The position numbers and the translations under genes were made by a program. The notes below the pieces were generated by a model. The model saw only the letters and a list, made by a program, of their open reading frames with translations, made no database searches and was not told the DNA's origin. From IMG/VR virus record IMGVR_UViG_3300034101_001322, positions 1 through 64,000 of that record: a stretch of DNA of 64,000 nt, one strand, 5' to 3'. Positions 1 through 6,628 of this stretch are shown here, piece after piece (position 1 is the stretch's first letter; each line of letters begins with the position of its first letter). The stretch comes from a virus.

Positions 1-81
1 ACAGGAATTATTATTTTTGATCTACATGAAACAAGAATTGACCCATGTCAATGTCCACCAGATAACATGCTAGTGTTATAG
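1..81 (+). CDS. 3' end of a truncated gene, product unknown
   Basis: Frame 1 is open from the first base to a TAG at 79-81 and encodes 26 residues ending in DNMLVL. The segment is rich in charged residues and has a Cys-Gln-Cys-Pro-Pro stretch. It looks like the C-terminus of a protein that begins outside the window. Too little is present to name a family. A short open frame could also be chance, so confidence is moderate. Confidence 0.45.
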   Translation, partial: TGIIIFDLHETRIDPCQCPPDNMLVL

Positions 82-84
82 GAT

Positions 85-106
85 AGGGGGTACCCCCACC
101 CCCTTT
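85..106 (+). terminator. G-tract/C-tract palindrome, possible weak terminator
   Basis: Five G are followed by TA, five C, A, five C and TTT. The GGGGGTACCCCC core (86-97) is a perfect palindrome. The G run could also pair with the second C run (99-103), leaving TTT at the base. It follows the stop of the truncated gene, where a terminator is expected, but the U-tract is short. Confidence 0.3.
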
Positions 107-150
107 CTGCAGTGTGCTCACTAAAATTTATGCATTTTATTTTTACAATC

Positions 151-163
151 ATGTATCATACAT
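151..163. promoter_or_regulatory. inverted repeat ATGTAT-C-ATACAT, operator-like
   Basis: A perfect 6-bp inverted repeat around one central base lies about 60 bp upstream of the -10 element at 225-233. An 11-bp direct repeat TTCAGATTTTG (176-186 and 203-213) lies between them. The arrangement resembles a regulator-binding region for the small gene at 240, but no regulator is identified. Confidence 0.3.
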
Positions 164-224
164 CTGACAAAAATATTCAGATTTTGGGGAAATGAAAAAT
201 TTTTCAGATTTTGCCAGGGACAGA

Positions 225-233
225 TGATACAAT
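225..233 (+). promoter_or_regulatory. extended -10 promoter TGATACAAT
   Basis: The hexamer TACAAT, preceded by TGA, ends 6 bases before the ATG at 240. Transcription would therefore start at or next to the start codon, giving a leaderless message. There is no clear -35. Confidence 0.55.
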
Positions 234-239
234 AAATCT

Positions 240-380
240 ATGGGAATATTAGACAATCTAGAAAACTCCTGGGATGACTTTGAATTTGAGTCCAAACCTC
301 TAATCGAGACAAATAACCTAGGTGAAAAGATCCAGGGTACACAAGAACTCACTCTGGACGAAGAAGTAATAGACCTATAG
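240..380 (+). CDS. small acidic protein, unknown function
   Basis: This 46-residue frame starts MGILDNLENSWDDF and ends LDEEVIDL. It is strongly acidic, with about a dozen Asp/Glu, and has no membrane segment or metal-binding motif. The start is chosen because the extended -10 element ends exactly 6 bases before this ATG, the same geometry as several other genes here. The frame on the opposite strand over the same bases has no such signal. Small acidic early proteins of phages often bind host proteins or mimic DNA, but nothing here shows that. Function unknown. Confidence 0.6.
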   Translation: MGILDNLENSWDDFEFESKPLIETNNLGEKIQGTQELTLDEEVIDL

Positions 381-419
381 CCAGTTACAAGGTTTGAAGG
401 TTTGGCAGGGTATAAAAAC

Positions 420-632
420 CTACCACTTACCTATAGGACACTTAGCCTTTTCAAGTGTAGTCTTTAACTTCATAAAACATCCACACTTCTTACAGGTTTG
501 AGTCTTTGGTCTAAACCATTCACAGGTTTGGCATATTTTCAAACGGTATGCAGCCAATTCATCTGGCGACTTAGGTGATCCATTAATCAAATCCCAAGGC
601 TTAACATCACGGTCATCCTGATCATCATTCAT
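420..632 (-). CDS. small zinc-finger protein (DUF6171-like)
   Basis: This 70-residue protein begins MNDDQDDRDVKPWDL. Its second half has a four-cysteine pattern (CQTC about residues 34-37, CKKCGC about 47-52, one more Cys before the end) typical of a small zinc ribbon found in many phages. The frame stays open upstream to 872. The start at 632 is preferred because a TATACT -10 element on the same strand ends 6 bases before it, and the longer version would overlap the promoter of the gene at 857. It is one of only two - strand genes in the window. Role unknown; zinc ribbons of this size usually bind nucleic acid or protein partners. Confidence 0.65.
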   Translation of the reverse strand: MNDDQDDRDVKPWDLINGSPKSPDELAAYRLKICQTCEWFRPKTQTCKKCGCFMKLKTTLEKAKCPIGKW

Positions 633-638
633 CAAACC

Positions 639-644
639 AGTATA
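639..644 (-). promoter_or_regulatory. -10 element TATACT for the - strand zinc-finger gene
   Basis: Read on the - strand, TATACT is followed by six bases and then ATG at 632. This predicts a leaderless message and supports the short start. Unlike the other promoters here it lacks the TG two bases upstream. Confidence 0.45.
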
Positions 645-694
645 CCTTATCTGGATCATATGTAGATATAACAAAACGTTACAAACCTTATATT

Positions 695-726
695 TGGCTA
701 TCGGGGATAAATGGCTATCGGGGATA
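695..726. repeat. tandem 15-bp direct repeat TGGCTATCGGGGATA
   Basis: Two perfect copies (695-709 and 712-726) are separated by AA, giving a 17-bp period. They lie in the 224-bp space between two divergent promoters (gene 420-632 on - and gene 857 on +). No coding frame explains them. Binding sites for a regulator are a reasonable guess. Confidence 0.55.
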
Positions 727-841
727 CGGAGATAGCAGAGAATATATTCCATACCAGACATATGTGGTTTGTTAAACCATTGTTGTCTGTAGGGAGGTTT
801 GTTATCTCTATTTTCGCCTTTGTTGTTTCCCGCCAAAATAA

Positions 842-850
842 TGCTATAAT
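842..850 (+). promoter_or_regulatory. extended -10 promoter TGCTATAAT
   Basis: Perfect TGnTATAAT ending 6 bases before the ATG at 857. A leaderless start of the virion-protein pair 857/1133 is predicted. Confidence 0.65.
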
Positions 851-856
851 AACGAT

Positions 857-1132
857 ATGACCCAACACTCACTAACTGCTCTTAGCAACGCTACATCAAC
901 TCGCATGACTCCTCCAGGTTCACACGGTGGAATGGATATTACGCTTCAAAATGTTAATGCTACGGGCTACATCTATATTGGCGGCGAAGGAGTTACCTCT
1001 TCTAATTACGGCTTTAGGATTTTGCCAAACCACTCAATTTCTTTCGAACTTTCATCCAACGACGCTTTATATGCAATCTCTTCAGTAGACGCTATGAACA
1101 TTGCTATGATTCAAATCGGCTTGGAGCCTTAA
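857..1132 (+). CDS. small virion-type beta-domain protein
   Basis: This 91-residue protein has a central stretch of the type GYIYIGGEGVTSSNYGF...SFEL followed by DALYAISS. That pattern recurs in small phage structural proteins and resembles short beta-sandwich head or tail decoration domains. There is no signal peptide or membrane segment. The start is fixed by the extended -10 element 6 bases upstream. The next gene begins directly after its stop, so the two are probably translated together. A structural role is inferred from composition and from the neighbouring virion genes; the exact location in the particle cannot be told. Confidence 0.6.
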   Translation: MTQHSLTALSNATSTRMTPPGSHGGMDITLQNVNATGYIYIGGEGVTSSNYGFRILPNHSISFELSSNDALYAISSVDAMNIAMIQIGLEP

Positions 1133-1579
1133 GTGGCAAGATTTACTCATCCCGCCTTTGGTGATGTCGGCGGACTCACAACCGAAATAAAATCTTATTC
1201 TCCAGTATGGTCTGGAACTGGACTAGCCTTTACTGGAACTCCTGCGACAGGAACATATATAAAAATCGGAAATCTTATTCAAGTTCAAATTAGTGTTGAC
1301 TTTGACAATGTAAGTAATTTTGGAACTGGACAATATTCGTTGACTTTACCTTTCCCGTCAAAATACCACACCGATGTTTATGGTGGCTCTGTTCATGATG
1401 TTGTTAATCAAGGAGTAGATCATTATAGTATTAAAGGGCACTTAACTGATGCCAGTTCTACCTTTACAATTTGGAACATTAAGTCTTCCGCAGCAGATGA
1501 ACCATTTGACCACAACAGTCCTATTAACTTGACAACATCAGACTTATTTCACATGTCTTTTTCATACATTTGTGAATAA
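1133..1579 (+). CDS. putative receptor-binding or minor structural protein
   Basis: This 148-residue protein starts at a GTG immediately after the preceding TAA, with GGAG about 7 bases upstream. Its core (GTYIKIGNL, FGTGQYSLTLPFPSKY, DLFHMSFSY at the C-terminus) is a compact beta-rich domain of the kind found at the tips of fibres of aquatic phages. It contains no collagen-like or coiled-coil stalk, so it could be a head domain carried on another protein or a small decoration protein. It lies between another small virion protein and a holin-like gene. Function is inferred, not shown. Confidence 0.55.
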   Translation: MARFTHPAFGDVGGLTTEIKSYSPVWSGTGLAFTGTPATGTYIKIGNLIQVQISVDFDNVSNFGTGQYSLTLPFPSKYHTDVYGGSVHDVVNQGVDHYSIKGHLTDASSTFTIWNIKSSAADEPFDHNSPINLTTSDLFHMSFSYICE

Positions 1580-1593
1580 TTAATCTCAAATAG

Positions 1594-1602
1594 TGATATA
1601 AT
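1594..1602 (+). promoter_or_regulatory. extended -10 promoter TGATATAAT
   Basis: Perfect extended -10, ending 7 bases before the ATG at 1610. A leaderless message is predicted for the holin-like gene. Confidence 0.6.
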
Positions 1603-1609
1603 AAAACTT

Positions 1610-1825
1610 ATGACTCCACAAGACTGGGCAGCGCTAATATTATCTATAGCATCTATTTTTGCAATTGTTGCTGGTGGAATCAAATGGCTCGTAAAACATT
1701 ATTTAAACGAACTTAAGCCCAATTCAGGATCCAGTCTAAAAGATTCTGTTACAAGACTTGAAGAAAAAACTGACAAGATGTTCGATCTATTAATTGAACA
1801 TATCAAAGATCATAATAAAAAATAA
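1610..1825 (+). CDS. small membrane protein, holin-like
   Basis: This 71-residue protein has one clear hydrophobic helix (about residues 6-28, LILSIASIFAIVAGGIKWLV), then a polar region ending in an amphipathic, charged helix (RLEEKTDKMFDLLIEHIKDHNKK). One transmembrane helix plus a charged helical tail is common among phage holins and XhlA-type lysis proteins. The endolysin gene of this phage is 13 kb away, so lysis-module context is missing and the call is tentative. It has its own predicted promoter. An anti-holin or an unrelated membrane protein is also possible. Confidence 0.5.
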   Translation: MTPQDWAALILSIASIFAIVAGGIKWLVKHYLNELKPNSGSSLKDSVTRLEEKTDKMFDLLIEHIKDHNKK

Positions 1826-1942
1826 TCTTCTATATATAATATATTCTAAAAACTAAGTTTAGATATAGTTCTTTTCTTTATATATTTTAAGTATACACCA
1901 TCTACACTCTGGGCTATTGAGACTTATAGGTATAAAACGGAC

Positions 1943-1959
1943 ATTGTAATTATAACAAT
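1943..1959. promoter_or_regulatory. 17-bp near-palindrome ATTGT...ACAAT
   Basis: The outer 5-bp arms ATTGT and ACAAT are perfect inverted repeats around an AT-only 7-base centre. It resembles a repressor operator. No regulator can be assigned. Confidence 0.3.
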
Positions 1960-2051
1960 TAGATAACGAATTTTATATACCTGGATTTTTAAACGTTTTA
2001 TGCGTAAAGGTAACAAAAAGTTATACAATCAATAAAAGTATAATATTTCAA

Positions 2052-2060
2052 TGATATAAT
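2052..2060 (+). promoter_or_regulatory. extended -10 promoter TGATATAAT of a candidate small RNA
   Basis: Perfect extended -10 inside the non-coding stretch. The expected start at about 2067 falls one base before the left arm of a 14-bp hairpin that ends in a T6 tract. There is no gene between promoter and terminator. Confidence 0.6.
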
Positions 2061-2066
2061 CTAAAC

Positions 2067-2127
2067 AGATTAGTCCCTAGGTTGCTCTCTACCCCACCCC
2101 ACTGCTCCTAGGGATTAATCCTTTTTT
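2067..2127 (+). ncRNA. candidate ~60-nt small RNA: one hairpin plus U6 tail
   Basis: The predicted transcript is almost entirely one stem-loop. The left arm 2068-2081 pairs with 2107-2120 over 14 bp (one G-U), leaving a 25-base loop made mostly of pyrimidines with two CCCC runs, followed by CTTTTTT. A canonical extended -10 sits 6 bases before the expected start, and a second promoter for the next gene follows immediately after the T-tract. It could be simply a terminator for the upstream operon, but the dedicated promoter placed right at its foot argues for a short independent RNA. The C-rich exposed loop would suit pairing with G-rich ribosome-binding regions. Confidence 0.5.
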
Positions 2128-2128
2128 A

Positions 2129-2137
2129 TGGTATAAT
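2129..2137 (+). promoter_or_regulatory. extended -10 promoter TGGTATAAT
   Basis: Perfect extended -10, ending 8 bases before the ATG at 2146, directly behind the T-tract of the candidate small RNA. A leaderless or nearly leaderless message is predicted for the tail-gene run beginning at 2146. Confidence 0.6.
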
Positions 2138-2145
2138 CAATTATT

Positions 2146-2550
2146 ATGTGTACCTCTACAATCCAAAAATATGGCGCTAACCCAATAAGCGTAAAATGGA
2201 ACGTTGTCCGTGGAGACACTGCCCAACTTTTTATTGACTTCCTTGAGTTGGATGAAACTACAGGGTTTGACTGCTCTGACTGGACCTATAAGGCTACAGC
2301 ATATGATACCAATGGTGATGTCCTAGATGAACTTGTTACAGAGTCTGAGGGGCATTCTGTGACCATTAAAGCCCCTGCCTCACTTACGCTTAACTGGGGA
2401 TCTTCATATAAAACTGTTGTAGCAGAACTGCCATTTGATTTACAGGTAGTTATTGAAGCAGGTAGCGGTGCAGGAGAAGACACAGTTTGGACTCCAATTA
2501 TTGGTACAATTACTGTCATAGGAGATGTTTCTCCAGGAGGTAGTCTATGA
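2146..2550 (+). CDS. RGDT-family structural protein, copy 1 (BppU N-terminal-like)
   Basis: This 134-residue protein has VVRGDTAQLFIDF near residue 22 and GTITVIGDVSPGG at the C-terminus. The same two landmarks recur in the proteins at 2651 and 16441, so the three are paralogs. The layout (RGDT, a polar turn, an all-beta middle, a closing GTITV strand) resembles the N-terminal domain of BppU-type baseplate proteins, which anchors receptor-binding proteins to a tail. The RGD triplet is more likely a structural turn than an adhesion motif. The start is supported by the promoter 8 bases upstream. It overlaps the next small gene at ATGA. Confidence 0.6.
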   Translation: MCTSTIQKYGANPISVKWNVVRGDTAQLFIDFLELDETTGFDCSDWTYKATAYDTNGDVLDELVTESEGHSVTIKAPASLTLNWGSSYKTVVAELPFDLQVVIEAGSGAGEDTVWTPIIGTITVIGDVSPGGSL

Positions 2551-2651
2551 GTATTCCAACAGACATAGTAATTGCTATTACATCTAAGACAGATGTTCTA
2601 CCACCGATTGTAAAAGTTGATGATATTATTTATAAGGTACAGGAGTTGTAA
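2547..2651 (+). CDS. 34-residue protein coupled to both neighbours
   Basis: MSIPTDIVIAITSKTDVLPP and 14 further residues, ending KVQEL. The start overlaps the previous stop as ATGA, and its own TAA overlaps the next ATG as TAATG. GGAGG at 2536-2540 is a good ribosome-binding site for it. Such tight coupling on both sides makes it a real gene despite its size. It probably makes a small structural or assembly peptide together with the two RGDT-family proteins that flank it. No family recognised. Confidence 0.6.
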   Translation: MSIPTDIVIAITSKTDVLPPIVKVDDIIYKVQEL

Positions 2652-2995
2652 TGGCGTTTCCAGGAACATTTAATTTTAGTTACTACCGTGGTGATACAAA
2701 TCAGTTTGTAGTTCGCCCTAAGACTGCCAATGGATCAGCATTTGACTTGACTGGATATACCGCTCAATTTATAATTGCAAACCGTCGTGGTGCAACTGGC
2801 ACACAGTATGAAGCACAGGCTGTAGTAGATACAGTAAATGATTTAATTACATGCACAATCTTGCCAGGTGTAGGACGACAACTTTCAGCAGGAACCTTTG
2901 TATATGATATTCAGATTACAACAGGTGCTGCAAATATTTTAACAATTTTAACTGGATCAATTACAGTAACGGATGATATTACAGGTGCCGTCTAA
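2651..2995 (+). CDS. RGDT-family structural protein, copy 2 (BppU N-terminal-like)
   Basis: This 114-residue protein has SYYRGDTNQFVVRP near residue 10, then FDLTGYTAQFII and a closing GSITVTDDITGAV. It fits the BppU-N-like pattern best of the three copies, because it carries the typical phrase 'phi-DLTGYT' of that domain. It is likely an anchor domain for fibres on the tail. Its ATG overlaps the stop of the 34-residue gene, and its stop overlaps the next ATG (TAATG), so the group 2146-3570 is probably translated as one coupled unit. Confidence 0.6.
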   Translation: MAFPGTFNFSYYRGDTNQFVVRPKTANGSAFDLTGYTAQFIIANRRGATGTQYEAQAVVDTVNDLITCTILPGVGRQLSAGTFVYDIQITTGAANILTILTGSITVTDDITGAV

Positions 2996-3570
2996 TGCCT
3001 GATGTTTTATTGTCTAACGATGATGTAACTGTTTTAGGTCCCCCAAATACCGTTGAGGTTTTAGTAGACATTGGTCCAACTGGAACTCGTGGTAGCCAGG
3101 TATTCGTTGGTATCGGAGATCCAAACCTTGTAGAAATTGGTCAAACACCAATTCTTAATGATTTATATATTAATACATCTCCAGGCGCAGATTATGGATA
3201 TATGTATCAATATGTTTCTGAGCCTGGTGGAGATACTTGGATTCAGATTTTAGAAATTAGTCCAACCCTATATAGCGAACTTCATACTACAACATATGTT
3301 GACGGAGTTGCACAAATAGTAATACCTATTTCAAACATTGTTACAGTTACTGGCTCCCCGCTAGTTTCTACTAACTTTGTAGTTCAATATAGCATTGCCC
3401 ATACTAACCCAGTTGCTTCATCTGTTGTTGTCCCCGCCCTAGTTGGAGAAGGTACAAACTTAGTCTTAGACTTTGCAGCAGTAGAATATACTGGATCAGC
3501 ATGGCAAAATTTAGATGAGGAGGTAACCACTCATATCTTTATATCAATTGTTCTGGACGAAGAGTCATAA
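2995..3570 (+). CDS. putative fibre or baseplate protein with short collagen-like turn
   Basis: This 191-residue protein carries near its N-terminus TVLGPPNTVEVLVDIGPTGTRGS, a beta strand followed by a Gly-Pro-Thr-Gly-Thr-Arg-Gly segment seen at the base of many phage fibres, then GIGDPN and a beta-rich body. The C-terminal half (VVQYSIAHTNP, HIFISIVLDEES) looks like a small globular domain. It is coupled by TAATG to the RGDT protein upstream, suggesting the pair forms an anchor and first shaft segment. No enzymatic motif is visible. The exact family was not recognised. Confidence 0.55.
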   Translation: MPDVLLSNDDVTVLGPPNTVEVLVDIGPTGTRGSQVFVGIGDPNLVEIGQTPILNDLYINTSPGADYGYMYQYVSEPGGDTWIQILEISPTLYSELHTTTYVDGVAQIVIPISNIVTVTGSPLVSTNFVVQYSIAHTNPVASSVVVPALVGEGTNLVLDFAAVEYTGSAWQNLDEEVTTHIFISIVLDEES

Positions 3571-3584
3571 AGACAATAAGATTA

Positions 3585-3593
3585 TGGTATAAT
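3585..3593 (+). promoter_or_regulatory. extended -10 promoter TGGTATAAT with leader and SD
   Basis: Perfect extended -10. Expected start about 3600, followed by GGAGAGGTG before the ATG at 3613. A short leader with a Shine-Dalgarno sequence is expected, unlike the leaderless genes nearby. Confidence 0.6.
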
Positions 3594-3612
3594 TTTGGAG
3601 AGGTGATATATT

Positions 3613-4710
3613 ATGGCAGTTGAATCAATTGGAGCGCTCTACCCAACAAAGATCCCAGGGTATGCAGACGCAGCAGACATTCAGGCAGCATTACGTGCCT
3701 ATCATTATGGATCATACACATATGACACAGCGAATACCTCAACAGCAGCACTAGAGGCAAACTCTATTGCAAAAATTTTATTTGATATCGAAACAGATAT
3801 TACAGCACTTGAAAATCGTCCATCATCAGGTGGAGAAGTTGATACAACAGCACCTGCCGCAGGAGACTTTACACCAACAGAAATTCCAGATGGTTTTATT
3901 TGGGTTGACGAAGACGGTTCACTTGGTGGAGCACCAGTCGGTGCAACAGCGGTATTTACAAACTCAGCACCTACAACATCACTTACAACTGGAACAGTTT
4001 GGGTAGATAAAGATGCAACAGCAGTTTTAAGTAATCCTTTTATTCCTCAAGCAATTATTGCAGCAAAAGGTGATTTGCTAGCAGGTACTGCAAATGACAC
4101 AGTAGCAGTTCTCTCAGTTGGATCAAATGGACAGGTACTTAAGGCTAATTCAGCAACAACATCTGGTCTTGAATGGGCAGCAGATTCAACATACTCAGCA
4201 CCAACACTTGGATCAACATCAATTGCTTCTGGTGCAACAGTTACAACAGTTGCAGGTTTGACATTAACAGCACCAACTCTAACATCTCCAACATTTACTG
4301 GTACATCAAAGATTGCACAAATTTTAGAAACAACAACTCTTTCAACATCAGCACCTACATCAACAACAAACTATGATGTTCTTACAAATGGCGCTGTAAC
4401 ATATGTTACTGCTTCAAATACAAGTAACTACACACTCAATGTTCGTGGGGATGGATCAACAACTCTTAACTCAGTAATGTCAACTGGACAAGCATTAACA
4501 ATTGCATTCTTGGTTACAAATGGTGGAACTGCTTATTATCAAACAGCCCTTCAAATTGATGGAACAACATCAGGAGTAACACTTGAATGGCAGGGCGGAA
4601 CAGCACCTTCTTCAGGAAATACAAACTCAGTTGATATTTATTCAATTACAATCATTAAAACAGCATCAGCCACCTTTACAGCATTCGCTGCACAAACAAA
4701 GTTTGCGTAA
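3613..4710 (+). CDS. tail fibre protein with C-terminal VRGDG...QTKFA domain
   Basis: This 365-residue protein starts with MAVESIGALYPTKIPGYADA, has a short helical segment, then the fibre phrase AAKGDLLAGTANDT...VLKANS, and a Thr/Ser/Ala-rich beta repeat region (SPTFTGTSK). The last ~100 residues (LNVRGDGSTTLNS ... WQGGTAPSSGNT ... QTKFA) match closely, at protein level, the end of the fibre at 12269, so the phage carries two fibres with a shared tip or trimerisation domain. GGAGAGGTG precedes the ATG at good distance. Confidence 0.7.
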   Translation: MAVESIGALYPTKIPGYADAADIQAALRAYHYGSYTYDTANTSTAALEANSIAKILFDIETDITALENRPSSGGEVDTTAPAAGDFTPTEIPDGFIWVDEDGSLGGAPVGATAVFTNSAPTTSLTTGTVWVDKDATAVLSNPFIPQAIIAAKGDLLAGTANDTVAVLSVGSNGQVLKANSATTSGLEWAADSTYSAPTLGSTSIASGATVTTVAGLTLTAPTLTSPTFTGTSKIAQILETTTLSTSAPTSTTNYDVLTNGAVTYVTASNTSNYTLNVRGDGSTTLNSVMSTGQALTIAFLVTNGGTAYYQTALQIDGTTSGVTLEWQGGTAPSSGNTNSVDIYSITIIKTASATFTAFAAQTKFA

Positions 4711-4719
4711 GGTGATCTA

Positions 4720-5316
4720 GTGAGTCCATTACTAGATTCAATAGGTTCAGTTAAAGGTTTTGGATTTGGATCTTTTGTACCTTCAGCAGAAATTCTAGGA
4801 TCATTTGATGCTCTATCTGCTGTAAATTTAACCACAACTACAGCATCTGTAACACTATCTAGCATTCCAGGTTCATACAGACATTTACAACTTCGTGGTA
4901 TAGCAAGAAGTAATGCTGCTGGTGCTGGAGGTAATGCTGGAATATATGTTCAGTTTAATGGAGACACTGGATCAAGTTATTCGTTTCACTATTTTCTTGG
5001 AAGTGGGTCAGGTAATGCAGGAGCAGGAGCACTATCAAGCCAAACCTCTATATTCACAGCACCTATGAATCCAAGAGCAGGAGATACTGCTAATATGTTT
5101 GGTTCTTATATTACTGATATATTTGATTATTCTTCGGGAATAAAAAATAAAACAGTATCTACTTTGGCTGGTTCAAGCACTAACAATTCAACTGGTGAAA
5201 GAATTTCTTTAAACTCTGGTTTATGGAGAAGCACAACGCCAATCACATCTATAACATTATATATGGAAGGCGATTTTGCTGCAAATTCAAGATTCGCACT
5301 TTATGGGGTGAACTAA
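4720..5316 (+). CDS. fibre-tip paralog: N-domain without glycine-rich part
   Basis: This 198-residue protein starts at GTG with AAGGTGAT upstream. The pattern (TTTTASVTLSSIP, LQLRGIARS, FNGDTGSSY, ISLNSGLWRST, ITSITLY, FALYGVN) is shared with the first ~170 residues of the proteins at 5318 and 6629. Here the protein ends at the LYGV phrase where the others continue into a glycine-rich domain. It may therefore be a stand-alone copy of the domain that attaches glycine-rich adhesins. An all-beta jelly-roll-like fold is likely. Decay by loss of a glycine-rich tail is possible, but the frame is intact. Confidence 0.6.
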   Translation: MSPLLDSIGSVKGFGFGSFVPSAEILGSFDALSAVNLTTTTASVTLSSIPGSYRHLQLRGIARSNAAGAGGNAGIYVQFNGDTGSSYSFHYFLGSGSGNAGAGALSSQTSIFTAPMNPRAGDTANMFGSYITDIFDYSSGIKNKTVSTLAGSSTNNSTGERISLNSGLWRSTTPITSITLYMEGDFAANSRFALYGVN

Positions 5317-5317
5317 T

Positions 5318-6616
5318 ATGGGACTTAATACTTATGTGGCTTTATATACAACAACACTTGCATCTCCAGCAGCATCTATAGTATTTAACTCTATCAGCCA
5401 AAATTATACAGACCTTGTTTTAGTTTCTAGAATTATTGGTGGATCTGGTGGAAATGATTGTCTTGTAAGATTAAATTCTGATACTGGAACTAACTATTCG
5501 AATACAGTTTTATATGGATCTGGAAGTTCAAATGCACTCTCTACTAGAGGTGTAAATGTTACCTACCTTGCTGGAAACATTACTTCAATTGAAACAGGCG
5601 AAGTTAATAATATGGTTATGTCTTTTAATAATTACTCAAACACGGTCACACATAAAACTTGTTTAACTAGACATAACTCAACACATAGCGGAAAGTATGT
5701 AACTGCCAGCGCTGGTCTTTGGCGTAATACAAATGCGATTACATCGATTGAAATTAATACAAATAATAATGGTACTTGGGCTGCTGGTACTAGCATATCT
5801 TTATATGGAATAGTTGCTGCAGGAGCAAACCCAACTCCAAAAGCAACTGGTGGAGTTATTTCTACTGACTCTCTATATTACTATCACACCTTCCCCAGCA
5901 GTGGAACATTCACTCCATCACAAGCACTTACATGTGACTACTTTATAGTTGCTGGTGGCGGTGGTGCAGGAGCAACAGTAGGTGGAGGTTGGTCTGGTGG
6001 TGGTGGAGGTGCAGGTGGTTACAGAAGTTTTAATTCAGTTAGTTTTGCTAGCGGAACTACATATACAGCAACAATTGGTGCTGGAGGCAATGGTGGGTCT
6101 GGATCAGGTGGTACTGGTTCCAATGGTTCCACTACAAGTTTGATTGGTGGAGCAATATCTAGTTCATCATCTGGTGGTGGAGGTGGTGGTACTTCTAAAG
6201 AAAATGGTAACACTCAAACAAACGGAGCAGCAGGTGGTTCAGGTGGTGGTGCACCACAGAATACTGTAAATGTTAACGGTGGTGCTGGTAACTCTGGTGG
6301 CTATACCCCTGTAGAAGGCTACGCAGGATTTTCAAATACTACAGGAGGATTTACTGGAACTGGTCAAGGTGGTGGAGCAGGCGGTATAGGTATTGCTGGA
6401 ACTTACTTATTAGAATATCCATTTAATGGAGTAGTAGCCTTTGACGGAAATCGTTATGCCAATGGTGGTGGTGCTAGATGGCTTACTGCTGACGTTATGA
6501 CTGGAGATCAGGCAACAGGCAATGGTGGCTATAGTAAAAATGACGGGACTGGAACTAACTATACTGGTGGTAAAGGTGGATCTGGAACTGTTGTGATTAG
6601 ATACTTGAAGGCTTAA
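5318..6616 (+). CDS. glycine-rich adhesin (one Gly-rich domain)
   Basis: 432 residues. Residues 1-170 are the LYGV-type beta domain shared with 4720 and 6629. After a hinge (TDSLYYYHTFPSSGTFTPS) comes a strand YFIVAGGGGAGA and then about 220 residues with many Gly runs, closing with GSGTVVIRYLKA. The phrases 'FTFPSSGTFTP', 'VAGGGGGAGG' and 'GGSGxVVIRY' define a glycine-rich adhesin domain that in phage S16 gp38 forms packed polyglycine-II helices with variable receptor-binding loops. A receptor-recognition role at the fibre tip is inferred by that analogy. It starts two bases after the previous stop. Confidence 0.7.
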   Translation: MGLNTYVALYTTTLASPAASIVFNSISQNYTDLVLVSRIIGGSGGNDCLVRLNSDTGTNYSNTVLYGSGSSNALSTRGVNVTYLAGNITSIETGEVNNMVMSFNNYSNTVTHKTCLTRHNSTHSGKYVTASAGLWRNTNAITSIEINTNNNGTWAAGTSISLYGIVAAGANPTPKATGGVISTDSLYYYHTFPSSGTFTPSQALTCDYFIVAGGGGAGATVGGGWSGGGGGAGGYRSFNSVSFASGTTYTATIGAGGNGGSGSGGTGSNGSTTSLIGGAISSSSSGGGGGGTSKENGNTQTNGAAGGSGGGAPQNTVNVNGGAGNSGGYTPVEGYAGFSNTTGGFTGTGQGGGAGGIGIAGTYLLEYPFNGVVAFDGNRYANGGGARWLTADVMTGDQATGNGGYSKNDGTGTNYTGGKGGSGTVVIRYLKA

Positions 6617-6628
6617 AGGGAGATATAT

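Larger units (their letters stand above)
1826..2145. other. 320-base AT-rich non-coding stretch
   Basis: No gene-like frame on either strand. It starts with a run of TATA-type sequence, then holds an imperfect operator-like palindrome (1943-1959), a second AT-rich run, the candidate small RNA (2067-2127) with its own promoter, and the promoter of the gene at 2146. The strong AT skew could suit a replication origin or promoter-rich control region, but no iterons were found. Confidence 0.5.

Noticed and set aside
149-352. - strand frame of 67 codons
   Set aside because: It overlaps the + strand gene at 240, which has a promoter at the right distance; the - strand frame has no initiation signal and an implausible sequence.
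633-872. N-terminal extension of the - strand zinc-finger gene (start at 872)
   Set aside because: It would overlap the start and promoter of the + strand gene at 857, and a TATACT element placed 6 bases before the internal ATG at 632 gives a better start.
1826-2145. tRNA gene search in the non-coding stretch
   Set aside because: No cloverleaf, no T-loop-like GTTCGA sequence; the only strong structure is the single hairpin at 2068-2120.
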